In this document: positions 25,116 to 34,192 of the stretch, piece by piece
Numbering within the stretch: the first letter of the stretch is position 1
Layout of the letters: each line of letters begins with the position of its first letter
Source of the DNA: Ignavibacterium sp037440165
GTDB lineage: Bacteria > Bacteroidota > Ignavibacteria > Ignavibacteriales > Ignavibacteriaceae
DNA: 64,000 bases
Assembly: GCF_037440165.1 (NCBI RefSeq)
Contig: NZ_JBBIUQ010000013.1
Location: 26,433 to 90,432 of the forward strand
Reading direction: 5' to 3'
Notes under the pieces: model-generated
The model's input: the letters and a program-made list of their open reading frames with translations, nothing else
Databases searched by the model: none
What the model was told of the DNA's origin: nothing
Translations under genes and position numbers: made by a program

Positions 25116-25149
25116 AGCTGTCTGAGAAATAATCAGACAGCTTTTTTTT
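25116..25149 (+). terminator. Strong intrinsic terminator of rny, touching the coaE start
   Basis: AGCTGTCTGA (25116-25125), loop GAAATAA, TCAGACAGCT (25133-25142), then seven T residues (25143-25149). The next base begins the coaE ATG, so the U-tract abuts that start codon. Confidence 0.9.
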
Positions 25150-25749
25150 ATGAATAAAAGAATCACAATTGGTATAACAGGCAGCATTGGTTCCGGTAAA
25201 TCAGAGTTCACGAAGATTGCTGAAGATTCCGGATTTCCGGTTTTAAGTGCAGATGATATTTCAAAAGAAATTCTTGCAAATAATCCTGATGTAAAGAAAC
25301 AGGTTATAAAAAAATTTGGTAAAGAATCATTTCTGAATAACACTCCGAATAAAAAATATCTTGCTGAAATAGTTTTTAACAATCCTTTTAAACTTCGGGA
25401 ACTTGAACGAATACTACATCCGTTAGTAATTAAAGAAATTAAAAAACGAAAAAAAGAAATTTTCAAAAAACATAATCTATTATTCATAGAATCAGCTTTG
25501 ATTTATGAAGCTGATTTGGAAAATCTTTTTGATTTTGTCGTGCTTATCTCTGCAGACAGAGAAGTAAGATTAAAAAGAAAATTATCACAAGGCATAAAGG
25601 AAGAGGATTTTATTAAAAGAGAAATGAACCAGATTCCTGATGAAGAAAAAAGAAAGCGGGCAGATTTTATTTTTCAGAACAACGATACTATCGAAGAACT
25701 TCAGTCTAAATTTAACTTACTTCTTACACTTTTGTTAACTACAAAGTGA
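25150..25749 (+). CDS. coaE: Dephospho-CoA kinase
   Basis: A 199-residue P-loop kinase performing the last step of coenzyme A synthesis. The Walker A motif ITGSIGSGKSEFTK starts at about residue 9, which fixes the start at this ATG. Further motifs are LSADDISKEIL, the HPLVIKEI segment, and the lid region with IKREMNQIPDEEKRKRADF. There is no Shine-Dalgarno sequence because the terminator hairpin of rny occupies the leader. It therefore either depends on read-through with unusual initiation or has its own promoter inside rny. Confidence 0.93.
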   Translation: MNKRITIGITGSIGSGKSEFTKIAEDSGFPVLSADDISKEILANNPDVKKQVIKKFGKESFLNNTPNKKYLAEIVFNNPFKLRELERILHPLVIKEIKKRKKEIFKKHNLLFIESALIYEADLENLFDFVVLISADREVRLKRKLSQGIKEEDFIKREMNQIPDEEKRKRADFIFQNNDTIEELQSKFNLLLTLLLTTK

Positions 25750-25801
25750 ATCAATCATTACACTTTCAAAAAATAAGTTTTATCTGGAATAGCATTTAAA
25801 T

Positions 25802-25809
25802 TAAATTTG
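25802..25809 (+). promoter_or_regulatory. Possible -7 promoter box before proline dehydrogenase
   Basis: TAAATTTG matches TAnnTTTG 26 bases before the GTG start. The upstream element at the expected distance is TTT rather than TTG, so it is weaker than the three best promoters of this window. Confidence 0.4.
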
Positions 25810-25834
25810 AGGCACAATTTTTCAGGAGTTTGCT

Positions 25835-26740
25835 GTGAATATCCTCAATCAACTCATCGTAAGCATCGTTCAGATGATGCCTAAGAACATAGTAGGTTTC
25901 TTTTCCAAAAAATATATTGCAGGCGAAAGTTTAGATGATGGAATCAAAGTAGTAAAACAACTTAATTCCAAAGGTATTTATGCAACAATGGATGTGCTTG
26001 GCGAAGCTGTTAAAAACAAAGAAGAATCCATTGATGCCAAAAACAAAGCAATGGAAGTCCTTGATGCGATTGAAAAACATAAGTTAATGTCAAATCTTTC
26101 CATCAAACCAACACAAATGGGGTTACTGATTGATGAAGAATTTGCATATCAACAAATTCTGGAACTTGTAAGACGCGCCCGCGAGATTAATAATTTTGTT
26201 CGCATTGATATGGAAGATTCATCAACTACTGATATGACAATAAATCTTTACAAACGAATCTATCAGCAATACAAAAATGTTGGAGTTGTTATTCAGGCAT
26301 ATCTCAAACGCTCGTTTGATGATGTGGTAGTTTTAAATAAACTTGGAACCAATTATCGTCTGTGTAAAGGTATTTATGTTGAACCAGCATCAATTGCAAT
26401 TAAAGACAGGCAAGCGATCAGAGAAAATTATTTAAAGATACTCAAACAAATGTTCATCGATGGAAATTATGTCGGAATTGCAACGCACGATAAATATCTT
26501 ATTGATAAAGCATACAAAATGATAAGAGAGATGAATATTCCAAGAGATAAATTTGAATTTCAAATGCTGCTCGGAGTTAGAGAAGATTTACGCGATAAAA
26601 TTAATAGCGATGGTAATAAGATTAGAATTTATGTCCCATTTGGTAAAGACTGGTATGCTTACTCCGTTAGAAGGTTAAAGGAAAATCCAAGTATTGCAGG
26701 ACATATTGTGAAGAGTTTTCTTACATTAGGGAAAAGATGA
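25835..26740 (+). CDS. Proline dehydrogenase
   Basis: A 301-residue FAD-dependent proline dehydrogenase of the monofunctional type. It oxidises proline to pyrroline-5-carboxylate at the membrane and passes electrons to quinone. Conserved elements are SNLSIKPTQMG, the barrel strand VRIDMEDSSTTD, VVIQAYLKRS, RLCKGIYVEP, GIATHDKYLI, FQMLLGVR and the C-terminal YSVRRLKENP with substrate-binding arginines. The start is GTG with AGGAG 6 bases upstream. No P5C dehydrogenase gene is in the window. tsaD overlaps its stop by 4 bases (ATGA). Confidence 0.92.
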   Translation: MNILNQLIVSIVQMMPKNIVGFFSKKYIAGESLDDGIKVVKQLNSKGIYATMDVLGEAVKNKEESIDAKNKAMEVLDAIEKHKLMSNLSIKPTQMGLLIDEEFAYQQILELVRRAREINNFVRIDMEDSSTTDMTINLYKRIYQQYKNVGVVIQAYLKRSFDDVVVLNKLGTNYRLCKGIYVEPASIAIKDRQAIRENYLKILKQMFIDGNYVGIATHDKYLIDKAYKMIREMNIPRDKFEFQMLLGVREDLRDKINSDGNKIRIYVPFGKDWYAYSVRRLKENPSIAGHIVKSFLTLGKR

Positions 26741-27753
26741 TTGTTTTAGGAATCGAGACATCTTGCGATGAGACTTCTGTTGCAGTTATTAAAAATGATT
26801 TACTTACTGCTAATTTGATTTCTTCACAACACTTTCATAAAAATTATGGAGGAGTTGTACCTGAGCTTTCAAGCCGTGCTCATTTACAAATTCTTAATCC
26901 ACTTGTAAAATCAGCACTTGAAAAATCTTCTATTACATTAAATGAAGTAGATGTAATTGCTTCAACTGCAGGACCGGGTTTGATCGGAGCATTACTAGTC
27001 GGATTAACATATGCGAAAGGTTTAGCTTTAAGTCTGAGTAAAAAATTTGTTGCAGTTAATCATATTGAAGGTCACATCTTTTCTGGCTTTTTGATGGATG
27101 ATAAACCTGAATTTCCATTTCTTGTTCTAGTTGTTTCTGGTGGTCATACACTATTGCTGCTTGTAAAAAGTTTTACTGAAATTTACAAACTCGGTTCAAC
27201 AGTTGATGATGCTGCCGGAGAGGCTTTCGATAAAGTAGCTAAACTTTTAGGACTGGGTTATCCAGGTGGTCCGAAAATTCAGAAAGCGGCTGATATAGGA
27301 AATCCGGAAAGAATAATTTTCCCGGTTGCAGAACTTAAAGAGTCGTATAATTTTTCTTTCAGTGGACTTAAAACCTCTGTGCTTCGGTATGTTCAGCAGC
27401 AGGGAGGAATTGATAAAATAGATAACCAGCATATTGCAGATATTGCAGCAGCATTTCAATTCGCAGTGGTTAGAGCTTTAATACAAAAGTTGAAAAAGGC
27501 ATTGGATAATTTTGATGTTAATTCCGTTTCAATAGTTGGAGGAGTTGCAGCTAACTCATTGTTAAAAGAAAAAGCAACTGAACTAGCTAATAAGTACAAA
27601 AAGAAAATTGTGATTCCTAATCTTGAGTTCTGTGGTGATAATGCAGCTATGATTGCATTTCGTGCAAAGACACTTTTTGAAAACGGAATATCACATAATC
27701 TTGATTATAAGCCATATCCGGCTTTAGATGAACATTCATTCCTTTCATTATAA
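26737..27753 (+). CDS. tsaD: tRNA N6-threonylcarbamoyladenosine transferase
   Basis: A 338-residue Kae1/TsaD-family ASKHA protein that transfers threonylcarbamoyl to A37 of ANN-decoding tRNAs. The start GIETSCDETSVAVI, metal-binding HIEGHIFSGFL, LVVSGGHTLLL, DDAAGEAFDKVAKLLGLGYPGG and NLEFCGDNAAMIA are all present. The length is normal. It overlaps the proline dehydrogenase stop, a chance operon partner by function. The partner genes tsaB, tsaC and tsaE are not in the window. Confidence 0.97.
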   Translation: MIVLGIETSCDETSVAVIKNDLLTANLISSQHFHKNYGGVVPELSSRAHLQILNPLVKSALEKSSITLNEVDVIASTAGPGLIGALLVGLTYAKGLALSLSKKFVAVNHIEGHIFSGFLMDDKPEFPFLVLVVSGGHTLLLLVKSFTEIYKLGSTVDDAAGEAFDKVAKLLGLGYPGGPKIQKAADIGNPERIIFPVAELKESYNFSFSGLKTSVLRYVQQQGGIDKIDNQHIADIAAAFQFAVVRALIQKLKKALDNFDVNSVSIVGGVAANSLLKEKATELANKYKKKIVIPNLEFCGDNAAMIAFRAKTLFENGISHNLDYKPYPALDEHSFLSL

Positions 27754-27770
27754 AATAATTTTCAGAATAT

Positions 27771-28097
27771 TTGGAAGTGGATAAACCAGAATTGAAATTT
27801 GATTCTTTTACTGAAGAACAATTAAAAGATAAACTCTACGAGTATCGAAGTTTGATTGATCAGATTGATCACGAGTTAAAGAAGAATCTCTCTGCTCGTG
27901 TTGAGTTGATTGAAGCTGTTGCAGAAATAAAGAGAATTCTCGGATCTTCAACATTCGATGCAAAAAGGGAAGAGGAAATTTTTAATCGGATTTCACAGAA
28001 TCTGAAAGGTAATAAACTTCATTATATTCAGAATGTATTTGAAAGAATAATTGACGAATCACGCTCACTCCAAAGAAAAATTCTCGGAAGAAAATAA
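27771..28097 (+). CDS. Chorismate mutase, AroQ class
   Basis: A 108-residue all-helical chorismate mutase converting chorismate to prephenate. The family start (LYEYRSLIDQIDHELKKNLSAR), the RVELIEAVAEIKR helix with conserved Arg and Lys, DAKREEEIFNRI and IIDESRSLQRK fit the AroQ fold. The first ~18 residues are extra and the chosen start is TTG; a later start is possible. No fused DAHP synthase, prephenate dehydratase or dehydrogenase domain is present. It lies 17 bases after tsaD and 7 before mltG. Confidence 0.85.
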   Translation: MEVDKPELKFDSFTEEQLKDKLYEYRSLIDQIDHELKKNLSARVELIEAVAEIKRILGSSTFDAKREEEIFNRISQNLKGNKLHYIQNVFERIIDESRSLQRKILGRK

Positions 28098-28104
28098 ACT
28101 CTGA

Positions 28105-29133
28105 ATGGCAAAACAAAATTCCAACATATTAACAGGTAAGCAGTGGCTTTTAGTATTTATTGTGTTCTTTTTTTTGATTATAAGTGGTTACTATATCTTC
28201 AACTCACCATTAAATTATAAACTCGATAAACCGTTATTGTTTGAAATAAAAAGCGGTGAATCATTTCAATCAGTTGCCGACAGATTAAACAAACTGGGAA
28301 TTGTTCCAAATAAAAATCTCTTCAGAGCTGCTGGCTTTATTTACGGTGCCGAAACAAAAATCAAATCTGCAAGATTTAAGATTGATAATGGGTTGAGTTA
28401 TCTTGATTTAATTGGTTTGCTGATAAATGGTCCGGCAGATTATCTTCGTTCAATCAGAGTTAATGATGGTCAAACCATTAAATGGTTAGCTGGAAAAGTA
28501 AGACGGGACTTAAGAATGGACTCTACAGATTTTTATAAAAAAGCTCACGACAGAGATTTTATTAAATCATTAGGACTTGATGTTCCATCACTCGAGGGAT
28601 ATTTATTCTCACAATCATATCAGATATATGAACGATCCGATCCAGAAGATGTTCTTACAATTTTTTATAATGCTCTAAAAGAATTCTGGACTGATTCACT
28701 TCAAAAACGAGCTGACAGTTTAAAGCTTTCAAAACATCAGATTCTCACACTTGCATCAATAATTAAAGGTGAAACAAATGATGTTGAGGAGATGCCTAGA
28801 ATCTCCGGAGTTTATCACAATCGTTTGAGAATCGGAATGAAACTGCAGGCAGATCCAACAGTTCAGTACCTGATGAGAGATGGATGGAAAAGACTAAACT
28901 ATAAGGATCTTCAGATTGATTCTCCTTACAACACTTATAAATATTTTGGCCTTCCACCGGCACCAATAAACAATCCCGGTGCGAATGCAATCATTGCTGC
29001 TTTGTATCCGGAAAAACATAATTATCTGTTTTTTGTTGCAGATGGAGCGGGAAAACATAAATTTGCAAAAAGTTATTCAGAACATCTGAGAAATGTAAGA
29101 GAATACAGAAAATGGTTAAGTCAGCAAAAATAA
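28105..29133 (+). CDS. mltG: Endolytic peptidoglycan transglycosylase MltG
   Basis: A 342-residue inner-membrane lytic transglycosylase that cuts nascent glycan strands. One N-terminal helix (WLLVFIVFFFLIISGYYIF) is followed by a LysM-like subdomain (FEIKSGESFQSVADRLNKLG). The YceG catalytic domain follows with SLEGYLFSQSY, LASIIKGETNDVEEM, VYHNRLRIGMKLQADPT, SPYNTY and GLPPAPINNPG. The length is normal. The following lipoprotein gene overlaps its end by 22 bases. Confidence 0.95.
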   Translation: MAKQNSNILTGKQWLLVFIVFFFLIISGYYIFNSPLNYKLDKPLLFEIKSGESFQSVADRLNKLGIVPNKNLFRAAGFIYGAETKIKSARFKIDNGLSYLDLIGLLINGPADYLRSIRVNDGQTIKWLAGKVRRDLRMDSTDFYKKAHDRDFIKSLGLDVPSLEGYLFSQSYQIYERSDPEDVLTIFYNALKEFWTDSLQKRADSLKLSKHQILTLASIIKGETNDVEEMPRISGVYHNRLRIGMKLQADPTVQYLMRDGWKRLNYKDLQIDSPYNTYKYFGLPPAPINNPGANAIIAALYPEKHNYLFFVADGAGKHKFAKSYSEHLRNVREYRKWLSQQK

Positions 29134-30785
29134 TTTTTGTAATAGCTTCAATGCTTTTTCTATTCATCAGTTGTGCAAATCAACTTCCTCCGGGCGGCGG
29201 TGATGGTGATACAACACCACCTGAAATTATTTATTCATTCCCTGAAGATGGAACAACTAATTTTAAAGAAAATTATTTTGAAGTTGAGTTTTCTGAATAT
29301 GTTGACAAGCGAAGTTTCAGGGAAGCAATATTCATCTCTCCAGCAATTGAAGGTGAAATAGAAATTGATTGGACCGGAAGAACTGCGAATGTAAGCTTTC
29401 CAAAAGGATTAAAACCTAATCTTACTTATGTTGTTAACATTGGAACTGATGTTGTTGACCTGAATAATCGTAACAGAATGGCTTCAACTTTTACTTTAAC
29501 CTTTTCAACTGGAAATGAAATTGACAGAAGAAAAATTTCAGGTAAAGTTTTTAATAAAGATGCTGATGGAACATTGATTTTTGCTTATATGATGAAAGAT
29601 GATACTACGGATTATTTACTTTCTAAACCCGATTATCTTTCTCAGGTTGGGAAAGATGGAACTTTCGTTTTGAATGGATTGGCCTCCTCACAATACAGAA
29701 TTTTTGCTGTAAAAGATCAATTTAAAGACTTAATATTTCAATCAGACCAGGATATGATTGGAATTCCTTATCAGGATGTTTTTCTTTCTAAAGATGATTC
29801 CGTTTTTTCAGATTTGAATTTTTTTCTATTCAAAGCAGACACTGTTAAACCAAGATTGCTTGAAGCATTGATGACTGATGAAAGACATCTTATCGCAAAA
29901 TTTTCTGAGGAAATTGATTCCACTGCTGTTAACATTGATAACTTCAGAATTGTTGATTCAACTTCTAATCTCATATCAAACATTCTCTATGCTTACAAAG
30001 GTTCAGGGAAAAAAGAAGAAATTGTTTTAGTTCCTGAAGAAAAACTAAATCCATCAGAACAATTATATCTTTTAGCAGATAAAATGATTGACCTTTCAAA
30101 AAATGAGACTGATTCAGATAAAGTTTCTATTTTAATTTCAGACAGACCAGACACAATTTCGTTAAAGATCATCAAGACTGAGCCGGTTCAATATTCAAAA
30201 GTTGATTTTATGAATGCGGTAATATTTATTTATTTTGATGATGCATTCGTGAAAGGAAAAATTATTAACGCAATTCAATTCACCGATTCAATAGGTAATA
30301 GAGTTCCGTTCGATATTTCTTTCCCTGACGATGCAACTTTATTGATTAAACCGCTAATTAATCTTAAAGCTGATTATGGATATATGATCAAACTTGATCT
30401 TAATTATTTTGAAGATGCAAATGGAAATAAAACAGATTCAGTTTATCAAATGAAATTTTCCACAATCAGCGGACTTGAATTTACCGGAGTTAGCGGAAAA
30501 GTTTCTTCTGCTGATAGTAATCTTGTTCTTGTTCTTGAAAGTAACAGCAAACCTGAAAAGAAATTTTTTATAAAATCAGATACCAACCTGAACTTTTCTT
30601 TTGAACGAATCGAAGCAGGTGCTTATACACTTTGGGCTTTTGTTGATAAGAATAATGATAGAAAATTTGATTATGGTTGGTTTAATCCATTCAGATTTTC
30701 CGAAAAATTTTATATTTATCCGGAAGTATTGAATTTAAGACCACGGTGGAGTTTAACTGATTTGCTTTTTAAAATTGAAAAGTAG
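29112..30785 (+). CDS. Ig-like-domain lipoprotein (SbsA Ig-like family)
   Basis: A 557-residue predicted lipoprotein. The signal ends in a lipobox (LFLFISCANQLPPGGGDGD), and the early DTTPPEIIYSFPEDGTTN matches the N-terminal bacterial Ig-like (Big_5/SbsA) domain seen in many Bacteroidota envelope proteins. Several beta-rich repeats follow, and the C terminus has an AYTLWAFVDKNNDRKFDYG motif, a carboxypeptidase-regulatory-like or calcium-binding-looking segment. The family is common but its function is not established. It overlaps mltG by 22 bases and ends 2 bases from the convergent hutI. Confidence 0.8.
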   Translation: MVKSAKIIFVIASMLFLFISCANQLPPGGGDGDTTPPEIIYSFPEDGTTNFKENYFEVEFSEYVDKRSFREAIFISPAIEGEIEIDWTGRTANVSFPKGLKPNLTYVVNIGTDVVDLNNRNRMASTFTLTFSTGNEIDRRKISGKVFNKDADGTLIFAYMMKDDTTDYLLSKPDYLSQVGKDGTFVLNGLASSQYRIFAVKDQFKDLIFQSDQDMIGIPYQDVFLSKDDSVFSDLNFFLFKADTVKPRLLEALMTDERHLIAKFSEEIDSTAVNIDNFRIVDSTSNLISNILYAYKGSGKKEEIVLVPEEKLNPSEQLYLLADKMIDLSKNETDSDKVSILISDRPDTISLKIIKTEPVQYSKVDFMNAVIFIYFDDAFVKGKIINAIQFTDSIGNRVPFDISFPDDATLLIKPLINLKADYGYMIKLDLNYFEDANGNKTDSVYQMKFSTISGLEFTGVSGKVSSADSNLVLVLESNSKPEKKFFIKSDTNLNFSFERIEAGAYTLWAFVDKNNDRKFDYGWFNPFRFSEKFYIYPEVLNLRPRWSLTDLLFKIEK

Positions 30786-30787
30786 CA

Positions 30788-32029
30788 TCAATTCTTTTTA
30801 TAAATCACTTCTCCATTTTTTATTGTCATACAATTAAGATTTCTTCCAACGCTGTAGATAATATCTGAATATTCTTTAGTATCGAAAACAGAGAAGTCAG
30901 CTTTCTTGCCAATCTCAATCGAACCAACAGCTTCATTTCTGAGTAATGATTTAGCTGCATTAATTGTAACAGCATTAATAATTTCTTCCACTTTCATTTT
31001 CATTTCTATAGCCGCAAGCTGCATTATCAGATGCAAATTAAGTATATGAGATGAGCCCGGATTAAAATCAGTTGATAATGCAACAATCGCTCCTGAATCA
31101 ATAAGTTTTCGTGCAGGCGCAAATTGATAGTTCAGGAAAAATGAAACGCCGGGCAATAAAACACAAACAACATCAGTATTTGAAAGTTTGCTGATATCTG
31201 ATTCTTTTAACACTTCAAGATGATCAACACTTATTGCATTATGTTTTAATGCAACATCAAGTCCTCCGATGTTATTGAATTGCTCTGTATGAAGTTTGAT
31301 CTTGAATCCATAAGAAGAAGCGGCAGTGAAAATTCTGTCAATTTCATCAGCAGAGAATGCTGTAGTTTCACAGAATGCATCACAAAATTCAGCAAGATTA
31401 TTTTTAGCTATATGCGGAATCATCTTCTCATTTAATAAATCAATAAATGCATCGTGATTTTCCTTAAATTCTTTAGGATAAGTATGTGCTCCTAAAAATG
31501 TCGGGACAATATCGATAGGGTAGATTTCATTTAGAATTTTTATAGCGTGAAGCAGTTTAATTTCATTCTCGAAATCGAGTCCATAACCGCTTTTTATTTC
31601 TAAAGCAGTTATACCTTGTGAAATAAATTCATCAATCCTTGGTTTAATTAATTCTACGAGTTCTGTTAAAGAAGTTTGTCTCACAGCATTTACAGTCTTA
31701 ATAATTCCACCACCTCTTTCAGCAATTTCTGCATAGTGAATTCCATCAAGTTTCATCTTAAATTCGTCTGCTCTTGAACCGGCAAATGCAGTATGAGTAT
31801 GACATTCAACTAATCCGGGTAAAACTATTTTATTCTTTATATCGAATACTTCAAACTTAGAAGTGTTATTTATGCTGTGATTTGGGATGATATCTTTAAT
31901 TAAATCATCTTCTACAATAATTGAGTGCGATGTTAATACTTCAAGCTGAGATTGTTCACTTCCTTGTTTGAAATTTTTTCCATTTGTATTGCAGGTAATA
32001 ATTTGCTCAGCATTTGTGAGAAGTTTCAT
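30788..32029 (-). CDS. hutI: Imidazolonepropionase
   Basis: A 413-residue amidohydrolase that opens 4-imidazolone-5-propionate to N-formiminoglutamate in histidine breakdown. The metal motif VECHTHTAFAGSRADEF is typical of HutI, with EIKSGYGLDFE, LHTEQFNNIGG, SVDHLEVL and STDFNPGSSH following. The length is right. The other hut genes (hutH, hutU, hutG) are not in the window, so the pathway is split or incomplete here. The SPOR lipoprotein gene abuts its 5' end, so they share a transcript. Confidence 0.95.
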   Translation of the reverse strand: MKLLTNAEQIITCNTNGKNFKQGSEQSQLEVLTSHSIIVEDDLIKDIIPNHSINNTSKFEVFDIKNKIVLPGLVECHTHTAFAGSRADEFKMKLDGIHYAEIAERGGGIIKTVNAVRQTSLTELVELIKPRIDEFISQGITALEIKSGYGLDFENEIKLLHAIKILNEIYPIDIVPTFLGAHTYPKEFKENHDAFIDLLNEKMIPHIAKNNLAEFCDAFCETTAFSADEIDRIFTAASSYGFKIKLHTEQFNNIGGLDVALKHNAISVDHLEVLKESDISKLSNTDVVCVLLPGVSFFLNYQFAPARKLIDSGAIVALSTDFNPGSSHILNLHLIMQLAAIEMKMKVEEIINAVTINAAKSLLRNEAVGSIEIGKKADFSVFDTKEYSDIIYSVGRNLNCMTIKNGEVIYKKN

Positions 32030-32584
32030 TTATTGCTCAAACAGATTAATTGTACTTTTAACTACTTTTGAATCGGAATAACCGAGCTGATTAAGTTTAA
32101 ATCGTAGTGAATTTGCTTCATCAGAAGATTTAAAATCACCCATCAAAATTTTATAGAATGGAGGTTCAAAAACAGAATAGATTTCATTTACACCTTTAAT
32201 GGTTTTCAATTCTTCCATCATTTTATTTGATTCATCGAGGTCATCTGTTGCAAGAACCTGAACTCTGAAGCCATTTGCTGTTCCGATTATTTTTTTTGTT
32301 TTGGTTATCGGATTTTCTTTTAAATCATACTGATACCAAACATCATTTTTGGATTTATCAAAATCAATTTTCTTCTCAGGCAATTTAATTTCGGTTCTAA
32401 ATGGGGAAATGTCGAAAGTTTCGTCAAACTTTACATCACTTTTATTCAAAGAAATTTCCTTCTTTTCATCATCCGGAGATCTTTTTTCTTCATATCGAAC
32501 AGTTGGTTTTGCACTGCAATTTGTAAGTATAATAAAAGATAATATTATAGATGTTGCATAAACCAATTTAAGAGTTAACTTCAT
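32030..32584 (-). CDS. SPOR-domain lipoprotein
   Basis: The start at 32584 gives MKLTLKLVYATSII followed by a lipobox ending ILTNC, so the protein is exported and lipidated; an ATG two codons upstream is also possible. A charged, low-complexity stretch (~25-90) leads to a C-terminal SPOR domain (ANGFRVQVLATDDLDESNK, then PPFYKILMGDFKSSDEAN). SPOR domains bind denuded peptidoglycan at division sites. It is transcribed together with hutI, whose start lies immediately after its stop; the functional link is unclear. Confidence 0.85.
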   Translation of the reverse strand: MKLTLKLVYATSIILSFIILTNCSAKPTVRYEEKRSPDDEKKEISLNKSDVKFDETFDISPFRTEIKLPEKKIDFDKSKNDVWYQYDLKENPITKTKKIIGTANGFRVQVLATDDLDESNKMMEELKTIKGVNEIYSVFEPPFYKILMGDFKSSDEANSLRFKLNQLGYSDSKVVKSTINLFEQ

Positions 32585-32635
32585 AATCACCTCGATAAGC
32601 TTTTATTTGAGCAAAACATCTTAATAGCAAAATTT

Positions 32636-32666
32636 TTGAGAAAGAATGCATCTTTGTGTAAATTTG
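32636..32666 (+). promoter_or_regulatory. Bacteroidota-type promoter for glgA
   Basis: TTG (32636-32638, within TTTTTG), exactly 20 bases, then TAAATTTG (32659-32666), 26 bases before the glgA ATG. This is the same layout as the promoters of the tRNA cluster and the subtilase gene. Confidence 0.65.
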
Positions 32667-32692
32667 TGTAACAATTTTAAAGAATTTTTTAT

Positions 32693-34189
32693 ATGGCAAC
32701 AAGAAGACTGAGAATTTTATTCGTATCATCAGAAGTAGTACCATTTGTAAAAACAGGTGGTTTGGCTGACGTTTCTTCTGCATTACCTAAAAAACTTACA
32801 GAACTTGGTCACGAAGTACGAATTCTGCTTCCTAAATATGGCGCAGTTGATGAAAGAAAATTTAAGATTCATGACATAGTAAGATTAAAAGACATTAATG
32901 TTAAAGTTGGTGATAAAGAAGTAATCTTTTCGTTAAAATCATGTTTTTTACCAGGAATCAGAACGAGAGTTCAGATTTACTTTCTGGATAATCAGGAATA
33001 TTTTGGCAGCAGAAACAGTCTCTACATCGATCCGATCACAGGGAAAGATTATCCGGACAATGATGAAAGATTTATAATACTTAACCGCGCTGTAATAGAA
33101 TTAATTTTAAGACTTGGTTGGTATCCTGATATTATTCACCTGAACGACTGGCAATGTGGTTTAGCTCCTGCTTATATTAAATCTGCATTCAAAGATCAGG
33201 AAGGATTTGATAAACTAAAAACTTTATTTACGATTCATAACTTAGCATATCAGGGAGTTTTTCCTCCATCTGTTTTTAAGAAAACCAGTTTACCCGATGA
33301 TTTGAATTCTGATAAAAAAGGAATTCTTCACAAAGGTAAATTGAATTTCATGAAATCAGGTTTGTTGTTTTCCGATGTAATAAACACCGTAAGTGAAACT
33401 TATGCAAAAGAAATCAGTACCAAAGAAGAATTTGGAGAAGGATTAAAAGATGTTCTTTCAAAAAGAAAAGATAAACTTTTCGGAATTGTAAATGGAATTG
33501 ATACAAACATTTGGCATCCTGAAAATGATAAACTGATACCTGTCAGATATTCGATTAAAAATCTTGAAAAGAAAGTTGAGAATAAAAAACATCTTCTGGA
33601 AAGATTCGGATTGCCATTCGATGAAAAAGTTCCGGTAATTTCTGTAATCAGCAGATTGTATGATGCAAAAGGAATTGACCTAATCCAAAAAGCATTTCCG
33701 GAATTGATGAAGATGAATCTGCAATTTATACTTTTAGGAACAGGAGATTATAAATATCACTCATTCTTTAATAAGATGGCAATAAAATATCCGAAGAAAT
33801 TTTCCTGCTATCTCGGATTTAGTGATGAGCTTGCACATCTTATTGAAGCAGGTGCAGATATGTTTCTGATGCCATCAAAATATGAACCTTGCGGGTTGAA
33901 CCAAATGTACAGTCAGGTTTATGGAACTTTACCTATTGTACGCGAAACAGGAGGTCTTGCAGATACAGTTAAAAGATTTGACGAAAAAACTGGAGAAGGT
34001 ACAGGCTTTATGTTCAAAAAGTATGATGCAAAAGATATGTTGGCTGAAATAAAAAGAGCTTTAAAGATTTTCGACGATCAGAAGTTGTGGCAAAAAATTC
34101 AGAAAGCCGGAATGAAAGAAGATTTCAGCTGGGACCGTTCAGCAAAAAGTTATGTTGAACTTTACAAAAAAATTCTCTCCGAAGATTAA
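32693..34189 (+). CDS. glgA: Glycogen synthase (ADP-glucose type)
   Basis: A 498-residue GT5 glycosyltransferase extending alpha-1,4-glucan from ADP-glucose. The N-terminal FVKTGGLADVSSALPK holds the KTGGL ADP-glucose motif. The HLNDWQCGLAPAYIKS and FTIHNLAYQG segments, and the C-terminal EPCGLNQMYSQVYGT followed by RETGGLADTVKRF, complete the family pattern. Length is as expected. It starts a rightward group containing a sugar-phosphate phosphatase. No glgB, glgC or glgP is in the window. Confidence 0.96.
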   Translation: MATRRLRILFVSSEVVPFVKTGGLADVSSALPKKLTELGHEVRILLPKYGAVDERKFKIHDIVRLKDINVKVGDKEVIFSLKSCFLPGIRTRVQIYFLDNQEYFGSRNSLYIDPITGKDYPDNDERFIILNRAVIELILRLGWYPDIIHLNDWQCGLAPAYIKSAFKDQEGFDKLKTLFTIHNLAYQGVFPPSVFKKTSLPDDLNSDKKGILHKGKLNFMKSGLLFSDVINTVSETYAKEISTKEEFGEGLKDVLSKRKDKLFGIVNGIDTNIWHPENDKLIPVRYSIKNLEKKVENKKHLLERFGLPFDEKVPVISVISRLYDAKGIDLIQKAFPELMKMNLQFILLGTGDYKYHSFFNKMAIKYPKKFSCYLGFSDELAHLIEAGADMFLMPSKYEPCGLNQMYSQVYGTLPIVRETGGLADTVKRFDEKTGEGTGFMFKKYDAKDMLAEIKRALKIFDDQKLWQKIQKAGMKEDFSWDRSAKSYVELYKKILSED

Positions 34190-34192
34190 GAA

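Noticed and set aside
24900..25487. 195-codon minus-strand frame across the end of rny and start of coaE
   Set aside because: It overlaps two well-conserved genes and a strong + strand terminator; its composition is Phe/Ser/Leu-rich as expected of an antisense shadow.
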